Source: Clostridium saudiense (GTDB lineage Bacteria; Bacillota; Clostridia; Clostridiales; Clostridiaceae). From it: DNA of 64,000 nt. Position 1 is the first letter of the stretch; every line of letters begins with the position of its first letter. Below, piece after piece: positions 1 to 8,182 of the stretch. Position numbers and translations under genes: made by a program. The notes under the pieces were generated by a model that made no database searches, was not told the DNA's origin, and was given only the letters and a program-made list of their open reading frames with translations. The stretch lies in NCBI RefSeq assembly GCF_000577815.1, contig NZ_CBYM010000011.1, positions 33,223 through 97,222 on the forward strand. The letters run 5' to 3'.

Positions 1-240
1 TTCACATAAATATCCTACTGTTTTTCCTGGTTTTCCACTATCAAAAGTAGCTTTAAATGCTGTTTCCATCCCAGCATAAGGACATTCTATTTCAAATCCA
101 TGCTCTTTTAAGAATGTTGTTAATGCTTCAACAGCTTTATATTCTTCGTTTCCTAGCTCTGGATTATTGTATATGTAATCACTTATTTCTACTAATTTTT
201 CTTTAATTAATTGACCTTCATTATATATTCTTTCCTTCAT
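1..240 (-). CDS. M20-family amidohydrolase, N-terminal part (runs off the window)
   Basis: The minus strand opens at an ATG at 240 behind a GGGAGGA ribosome site and stays open to the window edge, giving about 80 residues. The start (MKERIYNEGQ) is followed by NPELGNEEYKAVEAL, the typical N-terminal helix of M20 zinc amidohydrolases of the AbgB/aminoacyl-hydrolase type, which cleave amide-linked amino acid conjugates. The catalytic metal ligands lie outside the window. It is downstream of the YfcC-type carrier and could share its lysine-riboswitch-controlled transcript, which would fit hydrolysis of an imported lysine-containing or N-acylated amino acid. That substrate is inference. Family call fairly secure, function open. 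Confidence 0.75.
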   Translation of the reverse strand, partial: MKERIYNEGQLIKEKLVEISDYIYNNPELGNEEYKAVEALTTFLKEHGFEIECPYAGMETAFKATFDSGKPGKTVGYLCE

Positions 241-576
241 TTATTCTTCCTCCCTTGTAAAACAAATTAATAAGAAATTTAGTTAGTAATTAATAGTTTT
301 AGGTTAGTAGTTGAATATAAAGCCTCTAGGAGCTTATTACTAATATTCCTTTAAAATTCAGTTTAATTGAATTTATTCTTAAACTACTACCTACAAATTA
401 TAAGCTACAAACTTATAATTCCTAACTATTACTTACTAACTAATAACTATTTACTATTACTTACCAACTCTTAAATATTGATCTAACTTTTAACTATTAA
501 TTCTTAACCAGCTAACTTAGCTATTAACCATTAATTCTAACTGATAACCTAATTACTAATTTAACTATTAACTAAA
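241..576. repeat. Intergenic low-complexity region with degenerate heptad repeats
   Basis: This gap between the carrier and the amidohydrolase has no ORF. It is filled with irregular iterations of TTAACTA/TTACTAA-like words. Near 359-375 there is a small AAATTCA...TGAATTT palindrome that resembles, in inverted orientation, one arm of the intergenic repeats at 13.7-13.9 and 18.3-18.5 kb. No convincing terminator was seen, so transcription from the carrier may continue into the amidohydrolase. Confidence 0.4.
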
Positions 577-2019
577 TTAAGCCCATCCCATCATCATTGC
601 ACAAGTTACAAATATAATTCCAAGTGCAAATAAGATTATTTGTAATGGCATAATCCATTTAACCCATTTTGAATATGGTATTCCTGCCATTCCAAGACAT
701 GCCATTAATACTCCTGATGTTGGGAAGATAGCATTTGAGAATCCATCTCCTAATTGGAATATTAAAACTGTTGTTTGTCTTGATATCTCAAGTAAATCAC
801 CAAGTGGTGCTAATATTGGCATAGTTAACGCCGCTTGTCCTGAACCTGAAATAACAAAGAAGTTTATAAACATTTGAACTGGTAACATTACACATGCAGC
901 TAATAATGATGGTAATTTACCTATAAATGATGATAAACCATATAATATTGTATCTATAATTTGAGCATTTTCAGCAATTATAACTATAGCTCTTGCAAAT
1001 CCAATTACCATAGCAGCTCCAATCATATCCTTAGCTCCTGCTATGAATGCTTCTGCCATTTCATCAGCTTTTAATCCACCAACTATTCCTGCAAATATTC
1101 CTGTTATTAAGAATACAGCTGCTATTTCTGGAATCCAGAATCCTGCTTTTAGAACTCCCCATATAATAACTGCTAAGCAAACACCGATAGATGCAATAAT
1201 AATTTTATGTGAAACTGTAAATTTAATTTCCTCACTTTGAGTTTGACTTAATTTTTTACGTTTTTCTTCATCTAATTTATACATTGGGCTAAATTCTGGA
1301 TTTTTCTTAATTTTTCTTGCATAAATCATTAAGAATATAACTCCTACAGCGGTTGTTATAACCCATAAAATAGTACGGTATGCTAATCCTGAGAATAGTG
1401 GAATTTCAGCTATTGATTGTGCTATACCTACTGTAAATGGATTAAGCATAGCTGTTGCAAACCCTACGATACATCCTAAGTAACTTATCCCTACTGCTAA
1501 TATACTATCAAATCCAAGTGCTAACATTAACGGAACTAAAATTGTTATAAATGGTATAGCCTCTTCAGTCATACCAAAAGTTGCTCCTCCAAGAGAAAAC
1601 AGTGTAAATATAATAGGAATTATTAATAATTCATTACCTTTAAAAATATTAACAACTTTAGCAATAGCTGAATCTATTGCTTTTGTTCTAGTTATTAAAC
1701 TAAATGCCCCACCAACTACGAATAAGAATGCTATAATTTCTGCTGATTGCTCTAATCCGCTTATCGGTGCCTGCATTACTGAAAATAATCCTTGTGCTTC
1801 ATTTTCAACATATTGGAATGAACCATTTAATACTACAGTTCTACTTTGTCCATTTACTTCTGTAACTACTCTTTCATATGCTCCACCTGGAACTATATAT
1901 GTTGCTATTGCCATTAATATTATTATTGAAAAAATAATAACTAATGTATGTGGAACTTTTATTCCATTACTAAATTTTTTCCAAAAACCTTTTCTTTCGT
2001 TTTCTACTACGTTTTGCAT
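577..2019 (-). CDS. YfcC-family (DcuC/AbgT-like) integral membrane carrier
   Basis: About 480 residues with a dozen or more hydrophobic segments and the pattern of the YfcC/C4-dicarboxylate anaerobic carrier superfamily: an N-terminal segment then PGGAYER, an internal GGATFGMTEEAIPF loop, and a C-terminal GSGQAALTMPILAPLGDL re-entrant-like stretch. An upstream in-frame ATG at 2055 exists, but only the ATG at 2019 has a ribosome site (AGGGGGG), so I use that start (MQNVVENERKG). It is preceded by a lysine riboswitch plus terminator and followed by an M20 amidohydrolase. Members of this family move peptides, amino acids or dicarboxylates. The riboswitch suggests lysine or a lysine conjugate, which is inference. 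Confidence 0.85.
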   Translation of the reverse strand: MQNVVENERKGFWKKFSNGIKVPHTLVIIFSIIILMAIATYIVPGGAYERVVTEVNGQSRTVVLNGSFQYVENEAQGLFSVMQAPISGLEQSAEIIAFLFVVGGAFSLITRTKAIDSAIAKVVNIFKGNELLIIPIIFTLFSLGGATFGMTEEAIPFITILVPLMLALGFDSILAVGISYLGCIVGFATAMLNPFTVGIAQSIAEIPLFSGLAYRTILWVITTAVGVIFLMIYARKIKKNPEFSPMYKLDEEKRKKLSQTQSEEIKFTVSHKIIIASIGVCLAVIIWGVLKAGFWIPEIAAVFLITGIFAGIVGGLKADEMAEAFIAGAKDMIGAAMVIGFARAIVIIAENAQIIDTILYGLSSFIGKLPSLLAACVMLPVQMFINFFVISGSGQAALTMPILAPLGDLLEISRQTTVLIFQLGDGFSNAIFPTSGVLMACLGMAGIPYSKWVKWIMPLQIILFALGIIFVTCAMMMGWA

Positions 2020-2123
2020 TAGTTTAAAATCCCCCCTGAATTTATTATGTGACATTCTAGTTGAAGGAGATATCTTTTTAAAAGCTTCATGCTAATAAGT
2101 GATAGTTCTTCACAGTTTAATTA

Positions 2124-2158
2124 AAACAAAAAAAGCCTTGAGTTTATCACTCAAGACT
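2124..2158 (-). terminator. Riboswitch-controlled intrinsic terminator upstream of the YfcC carrier
   Basis: On the minus strand a 10-bp stem (AGTCTTGAGT/ACTCAAGGCT) with a short loop is followed by a run of seven or more T. It sits between the lysine aptamer and the carrier start, where the expression platform of an L box is expected. Lysine binding should favour this terminator and reduce carrier expression. Confidence 0.8.
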
Positions 2159-2218
2159 ATATTACTAACAAAAACTAATAAAATTTAACTCTTATCTTTT
2201 GTAAAAATATAACCATAT

Positions 2219-2404
2219 TAGTGATAGCTCCTCACAAAGCGAACTGTGACAGTGTTATGTATCTTCTACATAACCCCAATGTTATAGCCTCAAAGCATTA
2301 GCTATACATTTCGGCGAAATTTCCTTTCTGTTTACATCACTGTGCTTACCTCCGCAAACATACTATTAAATATCGCAACCTCTACCTACTTCATATCTAT
2401 TTGT
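2219..2404 (-). promoter_or_regulatory. Lysine riboswitch (L box) aptamer, copy 1
   Basis: Minus-strand landmarks of the L box appear in order: TAGAGGTTGCG near the 5' end, a GGAGGTAAGCA segment, GAAAGGAAATTTCGCCGAAA, a TTGGGGTTATG segment, then CTGTCACAGTTCGCTTTGTG and the closing GAGGAGCTATCAC. The order and spacing match the five-helix aptamer known from lysC, lysA and lysine transporter leaders. It controls the YfcC carrier, and perhaps the amidohydrolase, by termination at 2124-2158. A shorter echo of the 3' end of the aptamer occurs at 2098-2116. Confidence 0.9.
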
Positions 2405-2565
2405 CACTTATAATATACATTTTTTTATGTATATTGTAAAGATAATTTTGTATAATTATAAACTTTTCCGTCTTAATTCCTCAAAATACTACATATATAA
2501 TCTACTTATAAGCCTAATTTAATATTTACATTAATTAATATATATTCTTGTATTTATATCCAATT

Positions 2566-3270
2566 TCAATACTTATCTACAGCAGCATTTAATGTCAATT
2601 TATATCCATAATGATATGTATGTGAATATTCAAAAACTTCTCCACCTTCTAATATTGCCACTTGCTCTATATGAAGAATAGGTGATTCACATTCTAATTC
2701 TAGTAGTTCCATTAATTCTTCACTTGATATTAATGCTTCAACTACACGTTGTGCCGTAGATATTTTATATCCACACTTCTCTAAATATTTATATAACGAA
2801 TCACAATCAGTTTTCTTTAAATTGGGGAACATCTTTACAGGCATATAAGTTATCATATATGAAACCGGCGACCCCTCGGCATACCTTACTCTTTTAACTT
2901 CCCAAACATTTTCTCCCAATTCTAAATTTAATTTATCTTTTATAGTCTTATCAGCTTCAACTATAGACAAACTAATTAATTTAGTTATTACACTATACCC
3001 CTTATTAATCATTTCCTTAGTATAACTGTGAATATTGCTAATATTGTCAGAAATTCTATTAGCTAAAACAATGCTACCTATACCTCTTTTTCTTGTTATA
3101 TAGCCTTCTTTAACTAAATTATTGTAAGCTGATCTTACTGTCATTCTTGTAACATTAAATTTTTCACATAATTTATTTTCTGATGGTAATAATTCACCTT
3201 GCTTTATTTCACCAGAATCAATTAATTCTTTTAAATATTTTTCTATTTTAACATACATTGGTTCAACCAT
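2566..3270 (-). CDS. GntR/HutC-family transcriptional regulator (HTH + UTRA)
   Basis: 234 residues. An N-terminal winged helix-turn-helix (residues about 5-70, with PSENKLCEKFNVTRMTVRSAY) is followed by a UTRA effector domain (about 90-228, with EGSPVSYMITYMP and SPILHIEQVA). UTRA regulators of this size usually sense a phosphorylated sugar and repress PTS operons. It is the last gene of the chitobiose-type operon, 215 bp after the IIA stop, and likely represses that operon. TGTATACA-like palindromes occur before the first gene (7896-7911 and 7921-7930) and before this gene (3308-3317). The effector, perhaps chitobiose- or GlcN-6-phosphate, is inference. Confidence 0.9.
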   Translation of the reverse strand: MVEPMYVKIEKYLKELIDSGEIKQGELLPSENKLCEKFNVTRMTVRSAYNNLVKEGYITRKRGIGSIVLANRISDNISNIHSYTKEMINKGYSVITKLISLSIVEADKTIKDKLNLELGENVWEVKRVRYAEGSPVSYMITYMPVKMFPNLKKTDCDSLYKYLEKCGYKISTAQRVVEALISSEELMELLELECESPILHIEQVAILEGGEVFEYSHTYHYGYKLTLNAAVDKY

Positions 3271-3307
3271 TCTTTAAACTCCTTTGTATACTACTATAAA
3301 TATAAGA

Positions 3308-3317
3308 TGTATATACA
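3308..3317. promoter_or_regulatory. Candidate GntR operator upstream of the regulator gene
   Basis: A perfect palindrome TGTATATACA, with a partial copy TTTGTATAC at 3284-3292, lies just upstream of the regulator start. It resembles the palindrome at 7896-7911 before the PTS operon, which suggests autoregulation. This is inference from shared words only. Confidence 0.4.
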
Positions 3318-3484
3318 AATAATAATAGTATATATATTCTATTATATCATATTTACATCTCTAAATTTTTGTATATTATTTTTATTTATAGAAAATTAAC
3401 GATATAACTTTAAGAAATATTTTCTTAAGCCATACCGTTAAATGTATAAAATGTATAAGATATATAATATAAAAAATGGTTCGC

Positions 3485-3811
3485 TTATTTATTTTCTAAC
3501 TTTACTAATCTTTCATAAACTTCTATAAATTCTTCAGCTAGTTGTTAAAAATTCATAGCATTCATTAAATGATCTTGTGCATGAATTAATAACACATTTA
3601 CTTCTACGCTATTTCCTGAAGCTTCTTCAGTAATAAGCTTAGTTTGGAATGCGTGAGCTTTATGCATTTCTTCTTTTGATTTATTTATTAATTCTTTTGC
3701 TTCTTCAAAGTTACCAGCTTTAGCTTTGCTTAATGAATCATATGCTAATCCTTTAGCTTCTCCTGCATTAGCTATAAGACCAAATGATATTTCCATTAAT
3801 TCTTCGTTCAT
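3485..3811 (-). pseudogene. PTS lactose/cellobiose/chitobiose-type EIIA with premature in-frame stop
   Basis: Opens at ATG 3811 and reads MNEELMEISFGLIANAGEAK to the phosphorylation motif LIHAQDHLM (His77), then ends at a TAA at 3545-3547 after 88 codons. The same frame continues for 19 more codons (QLAEEFIEVYERLVKLENK) to a TAA at 3485. LacA/ChbA-type IIA proteins are normally about 105-116 residues and end in such a helix, so the gene looks like a 108-codon gene with one nonsense codon at position 89. The active-site His is kept, but the last helix of the three-helix subunit would be lost. A shortened protein that still functions, or stop-codon readthrough, cannot be excluded. Confidence 0.75.
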
Positions 3812-3823
3812 ATTTATATCCTC

Positions 3824-4558
3824 CTAAAGCTTACTGTAATTAGTAAGTTCTATGTTATTTTTTCTTAAATATTCTTGTACTTTTTCTGATGTTAAAATAC
3901 TATATTCTTTCATTCTTTGCATTGCATAAGATGTTGAATTAACTAAGTACTCATCTACAAATGCTGGATGACACATGATATCTATTACATCATGCTTTTT
4001 AAGCTCATCCATATATTTTTCAAAATAATCCTCTGTTACATTTTCATTATAAAAACTTTCTGTCATTGGTATAACTTTGTCATAATCTAGTTTTGATTCA
4101 AATCCACCTCTTATAGGAAGATTATACTTCTTAACTATTTTCTCTATAACAGGTTTTAAACTTGATAATGTATGAACATGATGATGAGAATCCAAGTGAT
4201 CAACATTTACACCACTATTAATAACCTTATTTATTTGGCTACAAAATTCTTCGTATACTTCATCTAAATCAAACTTTTCTTCTATAAGTTCATTAGTTAT
4301 TCTTCTATAAAAGTTACCATTTTCATCTACTATTGTCTTATGATAATTTAAAACAGGTTTATTTAAGCTTAAAGTCATATGAACTCCACAGCCTAACCCT
4401 TTATTTTCTTTTAATAGTTCAACAGCATGATCAAAAGCTGGCATTCCTGCCATTATAGTAGTTGATCTTACTATTCCATTTTTATATGCTGATATTATTC
4501 CATAATTAACTGCTTCACTTAATCCAAAATCATCTGCATTTACTATTAATTTAGTCAT
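3824..4558 (-). CDS. chbG: ChbG/YdjC-type carbohydrate deacetylase
   Basis: 244 residues. VNADDFGLS near the N-terminus supplies the metal-binding Asp pair of the YdjC fold. GVHMTLSLNKPV and DSHHHVHTL carry further metal-ligand and catalytic His residues, and IMCHPAF is near the C-terminus. The family removes an N-acetyl group from diacetylchitobiose or its 6-phosphate, which the GH4 enzyme needs before cleavage in E. coli. Here it sits 13 bp downstream of the GH4 gene and 12 bp upstream of IIA. Its presence is the main reason to prefer chitobiose over cellobiose as the operon substrate. Confidence 0.88.
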   Translation of the reverse strand: MTKLIVNADDFGLSEAVNYGIISAYKNGIVRSTTIMAGMPAFDHAVELLKENKGLGCGVHMTLSLNKPVLNYHKTIVDENGNFYRRITNELIEEKFDLDEVYEEFCSQINKVINSGVNVDHLDSHHHVHTLSSLKPVIEKIVKKYNLPIRGGFESKLDYDKVIPMTESFYNENVTEDYFEKYMDELKKHDVIDIMCHPAFVDEYLVNSTSYAMQRMKEYSILTSEKVQEYLRKNNIELTNYSKL

Positions 4559-4571
4559 ATTAACACCTCTT

Positions 4572-5879
4572 CTATTTGAATTGTGGTAAATATTCTTTAT
4601 GTGCTTCCATCATCTCATCTAGAATAGTTTTAGCTAAGTCATCTGATGGTATTAATGGATTTATACATAATGCTTGTAACGCTGCATTATAATCACCTTC
4701 AACTGCTGCCTTTGCTGCTAATATTTCAAATGCTTTTATTTCAGTAACTAATCCACTTACTGCAACTGGTAAATATCCTACTGATAAAGGTTTTGGACCT
4801 TCCTTAGTTATTACACAGCTCATTTCTGCTGCTGAATCTTCTCTAAAGTCTCTTATTGCACCATTATTTAATGTATTTACAACTTGAATATCCTTCTTAT
4901 CATTGTAAATTGAGTTTATTAAGTTACAAGCTGCATCACTATAGTATGCTCCACCTCTTTTTTCTAATTGTGGTGGTTTAACAGCTAAATTTTCATCTTT
5001 ATATAATTCAAATAAGTCGTCTTCTAAGGCTTTAACAGTTTCTCCTCTAGTTTTTCCATCCTTGAATCCTTCTAATTCTTCTTCTAACATTTCTTTATGT
5101 TTATAGTAATATTTATGATATGGACAAGGAATAACTCCTAGTGCTCTAACAAAATCAGCATTTAAAGGAATATCCTTTATATTTTGCATTGTTAATGATG
5201 AAGTAACGAATTTCTCAATTGCTTCTTTTGTTATATCTTTACCATCTAATCTTACATTCAATGCATAAACCATATGATTAAGTCCAGCAAAGTCCATTTC
5301 TACTCTATCTTTTTCCACTTCTAATATGTCTGCCATACCATTTTTAACACCTATTGGAACATTACATAATCCAATATATCTTCTAAAGTTTGTATATTTA
5401 AATACTGCTTCTGAAATTACTCCTGTTGGATTTGTAAAGTTAACAAGCCATGCATTTGGACAAAGTTCTTCAATATCCTTAATTATATCTAATACTACTG
5501 GAACTGTTCTAAGTGCTTTAAATAATCCACCTGCTCCATTAGTTTCTTGACCTATCACTCCATGTGAAAGCGGAATTCTTTCATCTTTTATTCTTGCATC
5601 TAATAATCCAACTCTTAATTGAGTAGTTACGAAATCAGCATCCTTTAATGCTTCTCTTCTATCTAAAGTTAGATTAACCTCCATATCCACTCTATCTTTT
5701 TTTACCATTCTTTTGGCAAGATTTCCTACTATTTCTAACTTATGTTTTCCTTCTTCTATATCAACTAACCATAATTCCTTAACAGGTAGCTCTTTATGTC
5801 TTTTTATAAATCCTTCAACTAATTCTGGAGTATAGCTTGATCCTCCACCGATTGTAACTATTTTAATACCATTTTTCAT
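4572..5879 (-). CDS. 6-phospho-beta-glucosidase, glycoside hydrolase family 4
   Basis: About 435 residues. The N-terminal Rossmann motif VTIGGGSSYTPELVEGF binds NAD. GLCNVPIG and AGLNHMVY carry the Cys and His that bind Mn in GH4, and NFTNPTGVISEAV is the conserved substrate loop. GH4 enzymes use NAD-dependent oxidation-elimination to split 6-phosphorylated beta-glycosides in the cytoplasm. Of the two nearby ATGs (5891 and 5879) only the second has a spaced ribosome site (AGGATGGTGG), so I start at MKNGIKIV. Together with ChbG it resembles the ChbF/ChbG pair. Cellobiose-6-phosphate is an alternative substrate. Confidence 0.92.
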   Translation of the reverse strand: MKNGIKIVTIGGGSSYTPELVEGFIKRHKELPVKELWLVDIEEGKHKLEIVGNLAKRMVKKDRVDMEVNLTLDRREALKDADFVTTQLRVGLLDARIKDERIPLSHGVIGQETNGAGGLFKALRTVPVVLDIIKDIEELCPNAWLVNFTNPTGVISEAVFKYTNFRRYIGLCNVPIGVKNGMADILEVEKDRVEMDFAGLNHMVYALNVRLDGKDITKEAIEKFVTSSLTMQNIKDIPLNADFVRALGVIPCPYHKYYYKHKEMLEEELEGFKDGKTRGETVKALEDDLFELYKDENLAVKPPQLEKRGGAYYSDAACNLINSIYNDKKDIQVVNTLNNGAIRDFREDSAAEMSCVITKEGPKPLSVGYLPVAVSGLVTEIKAFEILAAKAAVEGDYNAALQALCINPLIPSDDLAKTILDEMMEAHKEYLPQFK

Positions 5880-6047
5880 ATTGTCCACCATCCTAACATT
5901 TATATTTATAAATTTGCTTTAATTAATCTGTATGTATTGTATTTTATTTAATAGTTCTTATTTTCTATAATCTCATTTAAGATAGCATTTTATATGCTGA
6001 TTTTTACTCACTTTGTAAATGAATATAAAGCAAAATATAAAATGTTA

Positions 6048-6118
6048 GGAGTTTTGAGTTTGGGATAAAGTCAACATTTATGTCAACTTTATTCTTTTAT
6101 TAACTCCAAACTCCTATG
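6048..6118 (-). promoter_or_regulatory. Intercistronic hairpin inside the PTS operon
   Basis: A 240-bp gap separates the IIC and GH4 genes. It holds nested inverted repeats: TAGGAGTTT...AACTCCTA-type outer arms around a core AATAAAGT..ACTTTATT stem with an ACAT/ATGT inner helix. There is no T-run, so it is more likely an mRNA processing or stabilising element than a terminator. Confidence 0.5.
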
Positions 6119-6136
6119 CTTATTTTTCTATATCAA

Positions 6137-7459
6137 TTAAGCTACTTGATCCATTTCCATTTTTCTAGCATCCATCTTTTCTGCCATAGCCACGAATGGT
6201 AAGTATATTAAGATTGAAACTGCTATATTAACTATACATAAAACTGCTCCTGACCAATGTCCTGTTGCCATAAATCCACCAAGTATTGGAGGTGTAGTCC
6301 AAGGCATAGTTGCCATTATTATTGGATGAACTAATCCAAATGAAATTGATAAATATGATATTATTGTTGTAACAATTGGTGCTATTACAAATGGTATTCC
6401 GAATATAGGATTTAATACGATTGGTAATCCAAATATTACTGGTTCACTGATGTTGAAGATTGATGGTGCTAATCCTAAAGCAAGCATATCTCTTCTTCTC
6501 TTACCTGCAATTGCTATAGCAATTAATAATCCAATTATTACTCCTGATCCTCCCATGAATACGAAAGCATCAAAGAACGGTCCTGCTAATACATGTAATT
6601 GATCTAATGGAGCTCCATTTTGAATCATTTCTGCATTTTGTGCTCCTAAGTTAGTTAACATTGTTCCTGTGAAAGGTAATGCAATATTTGCTCCATGTAA
6701 ACCAACAAACCATAATCCATGAATAAAGAATGCTATCAATATAGCTGATGGTAATGTATCTGTTATATTACTTAATGGAATTCCTAAGTATTTGTTTATT
6801 AAATCTGTTAAGAATTGTCCATCTGCTGCTAATCTTATTAATAATCCTGCAACTGCAAATATAACTACTGTTAACATACCTGGGATTAACTTAGCAAATG
6901 ATCTTGATACTGCTGGTGGAACCCCCTCAGGCATTTTAACTACTAATTGTTTTAGTTTTCCTAATCTAATAAATACTTCTGTTGATAAAATTCCTATTAT
7001 AATTGCTGTAAATAATGCTCCTGTTCCTAAGTATGCAACTCCAATGAATCCCCAACCTTCTACTGCAGGTTGTCCATCAATTGCAATCTTTGCAACTTGT
7101 GGAATTAAAAGAATAAATATTGATGTTGCTATCATTGCTGATTGAAGCCCATTCTCTTCATATGATTTAGCTAAATTATATGCAACACCTATTACTAAAA
7201 GTAAAGCCATAATAGCTAATGTTCCAAACCATATATCTCCGTTTAATGATTTTATTTGCTGTCCAAATGTATTATCTGCTAAAAAGTTACTTAATGCCTT
7301 TATTGGTGCGTTATTTATAAGTGTTGCTAACGAACCTATTATTGTTAACGGTATCATTGCAACGAAAGCATCTCTTACTGCTACTAAATGTCTTTGTGCT
7401 CCCATCTTAGCTGCATATGGTGTAATGTACTTATCCATAAAAGCCATAAACTTTTCCAT
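6137..7459 (-). CDS. PTS EIIC, cellobiose/diacetylchitobiose type
   Basis: 440 residues and about ten membrane helices. It starts MEKFMAFMDKYITPYAAKMG behind AGGGGAACGAT. It has the lactose-family EIIC signatures: RDAFVAMIPLTIIGS near the N-terminus, NISEPVIFGLPIVLNPI in the substrate-binding loop, and a MPWTTPPILGGFMATG segment near the C-terminus. It imports and phosphorylates a disaccharide together with IIB (82 bp upstream) and IIA (downstream). The specificity call rests on the neighbouring ChbG and GH4 genes. Confidence 0.93.
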   Translation of the reverse strand: MEKFMAFMDKYITPYAAKMGAQRHLVAVRDAFVAMIPLTIIGSLATLINNAPIKALSNFLADNTFGQQIKSLNGDIWFGTLAIMALLLVIGVAYNLAKSYEENGLQSAMIATSIFILLIPQVAKIAIDGQPAVEGWGFIGVAYLGTGALFTAIIIGILSTEVFIRLGKLKQLVVKMPEGVPPAVSRSFAKLIPGMLTVVIFAVAGLLIRLAADGQFLTDLINKYLGIPLSNITDTLPSAILIAFFIHGLWFVGLHGANIALPFTGTMLTNLGAQNAEMIQNGAPLDQLHVLAGPFFDAFVFMGGSGVIIGLLIAIAIAGKRRRDMLALGLAPSIFNISEPVIFGLPIVLNPIFGIPFVIAPIVTTIISYLSISFGLVHPIIMATMPWTTPPILGGFMATGHWSGAVLCIVNIAVSILIYLPFVAMAEKMDARKMEMDQVA

Positions 7460-7541
7460 ATCGTTCCCCTACCTTTATCTTGATATTTTTATAATTTCCC
7501 ATTAATTCTCAATACCACTTTCTTTAAATCATACTTATATC

Positions 7542-7847
7542 TTATTTCTTTAATTCTAATGCTCTTTCTAAAACAGCTTTACCATTACATCTTCCGTAAT
7601 CCATCATATTAATAACTTCTACTGGAATTCCGTGTGGTGCTGCTAAATCCTTAGCTTTACTTAAAATGTATCTAACTTGTGGCCCTAATAATAAAACATC
7701 GCACTTTTCAATTTCACTTTGTAGATTTACTTCTGAAATCGCCCAGATTTCACACTCTACTCCTTTTTCCTTTGCAGCCTCTTGCATTTTTGTTACTAAT
7801 AAACTTGTTGACATACCTGCTGAGCAAGCTAACATAATTTTTATCAT
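7542..7847 (-). CDS. PTS EIIB, cellobiose/diacetylchitobiose type
   Basis: 101 residues starting MIKIMLACSAGMSTSLL. The Cys in LACSAGMSTS is the phosphoryl-carrying residue of the lactose-type IIB fold. An in-frame ATG lies 15 bases further upstream, but the GGAGG site fits the ATG at 7847. The C-terminal half has LLGPQVRYIL and the DYGRCNGKAVLERAL tail usual in the family. First gene of the operon, so promoter and operators lie just upstream. Confidence 0.93.
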   Translation of the reverse strand: MIKIMLACSAGMSTSLLVTKMQEAAKEKGVECEIWAISEVNLQSEIEKCDVLLLGPQVRYILSKAKDLAAPHGIPVEVINMMDYGRCNGKAVLERALELKK

Positions 7848-8129
7848 AATATATACCTCCAAACATTTATTTGATTCATGTATTCGTTTACTTACCTTAT
7901 GTATACATAAGTATATTCATTGTCTATACATTTCAAGCGTTTTTTAAAATATTTTTTGTTTTTTTATTTTCATACTCATTTTGCACTATTTATATACACT
8001 TTATTAAAAACAACCTCCTTAAAATATTAATTTCTTATTCCAATTCATATCGCTTTCATTCTTTACCAACATATTTAAAATTAAATGTATAGGTATTTAA
8101 TTTTAATATATATATTTACTTCTGACTAT
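7848..8129. promoter_or_regulatory. Operator/promoter region of the chitobiose-type PTS operon
   Basis: No gene. A perfect 16-bp palindrome, CTTATGTATACATAAG, lies at 7896-7911 and a related TGTCTATACA at 7921-7930, close to a plausible minus-strand promoter (TTGAAA near 7931, TATACT near 7910, with a short spacer). The palindromes share the TGTATAYACA word with the site before the GntR gene, so they are the best candidates for its operators. The rest of the gap is A/T-rich without recognised structure. Confidence 0.5.
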
Positions 8130-8174
8130 AAAAAAACTGCAAAGTTAATCCATTCATTCGATTAACTTTGCAGT
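8130..8174 (-). terminator. Terminator of helD
   Basis: A perfect 14-bp stem (ACTGCAAAGTTAAT and its complement) with a short loop is followed on the minus strand by a T7 run, right after the helD stop. Confidence 0.9.
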
Positions 8175-8182
8175 CCTACTAT

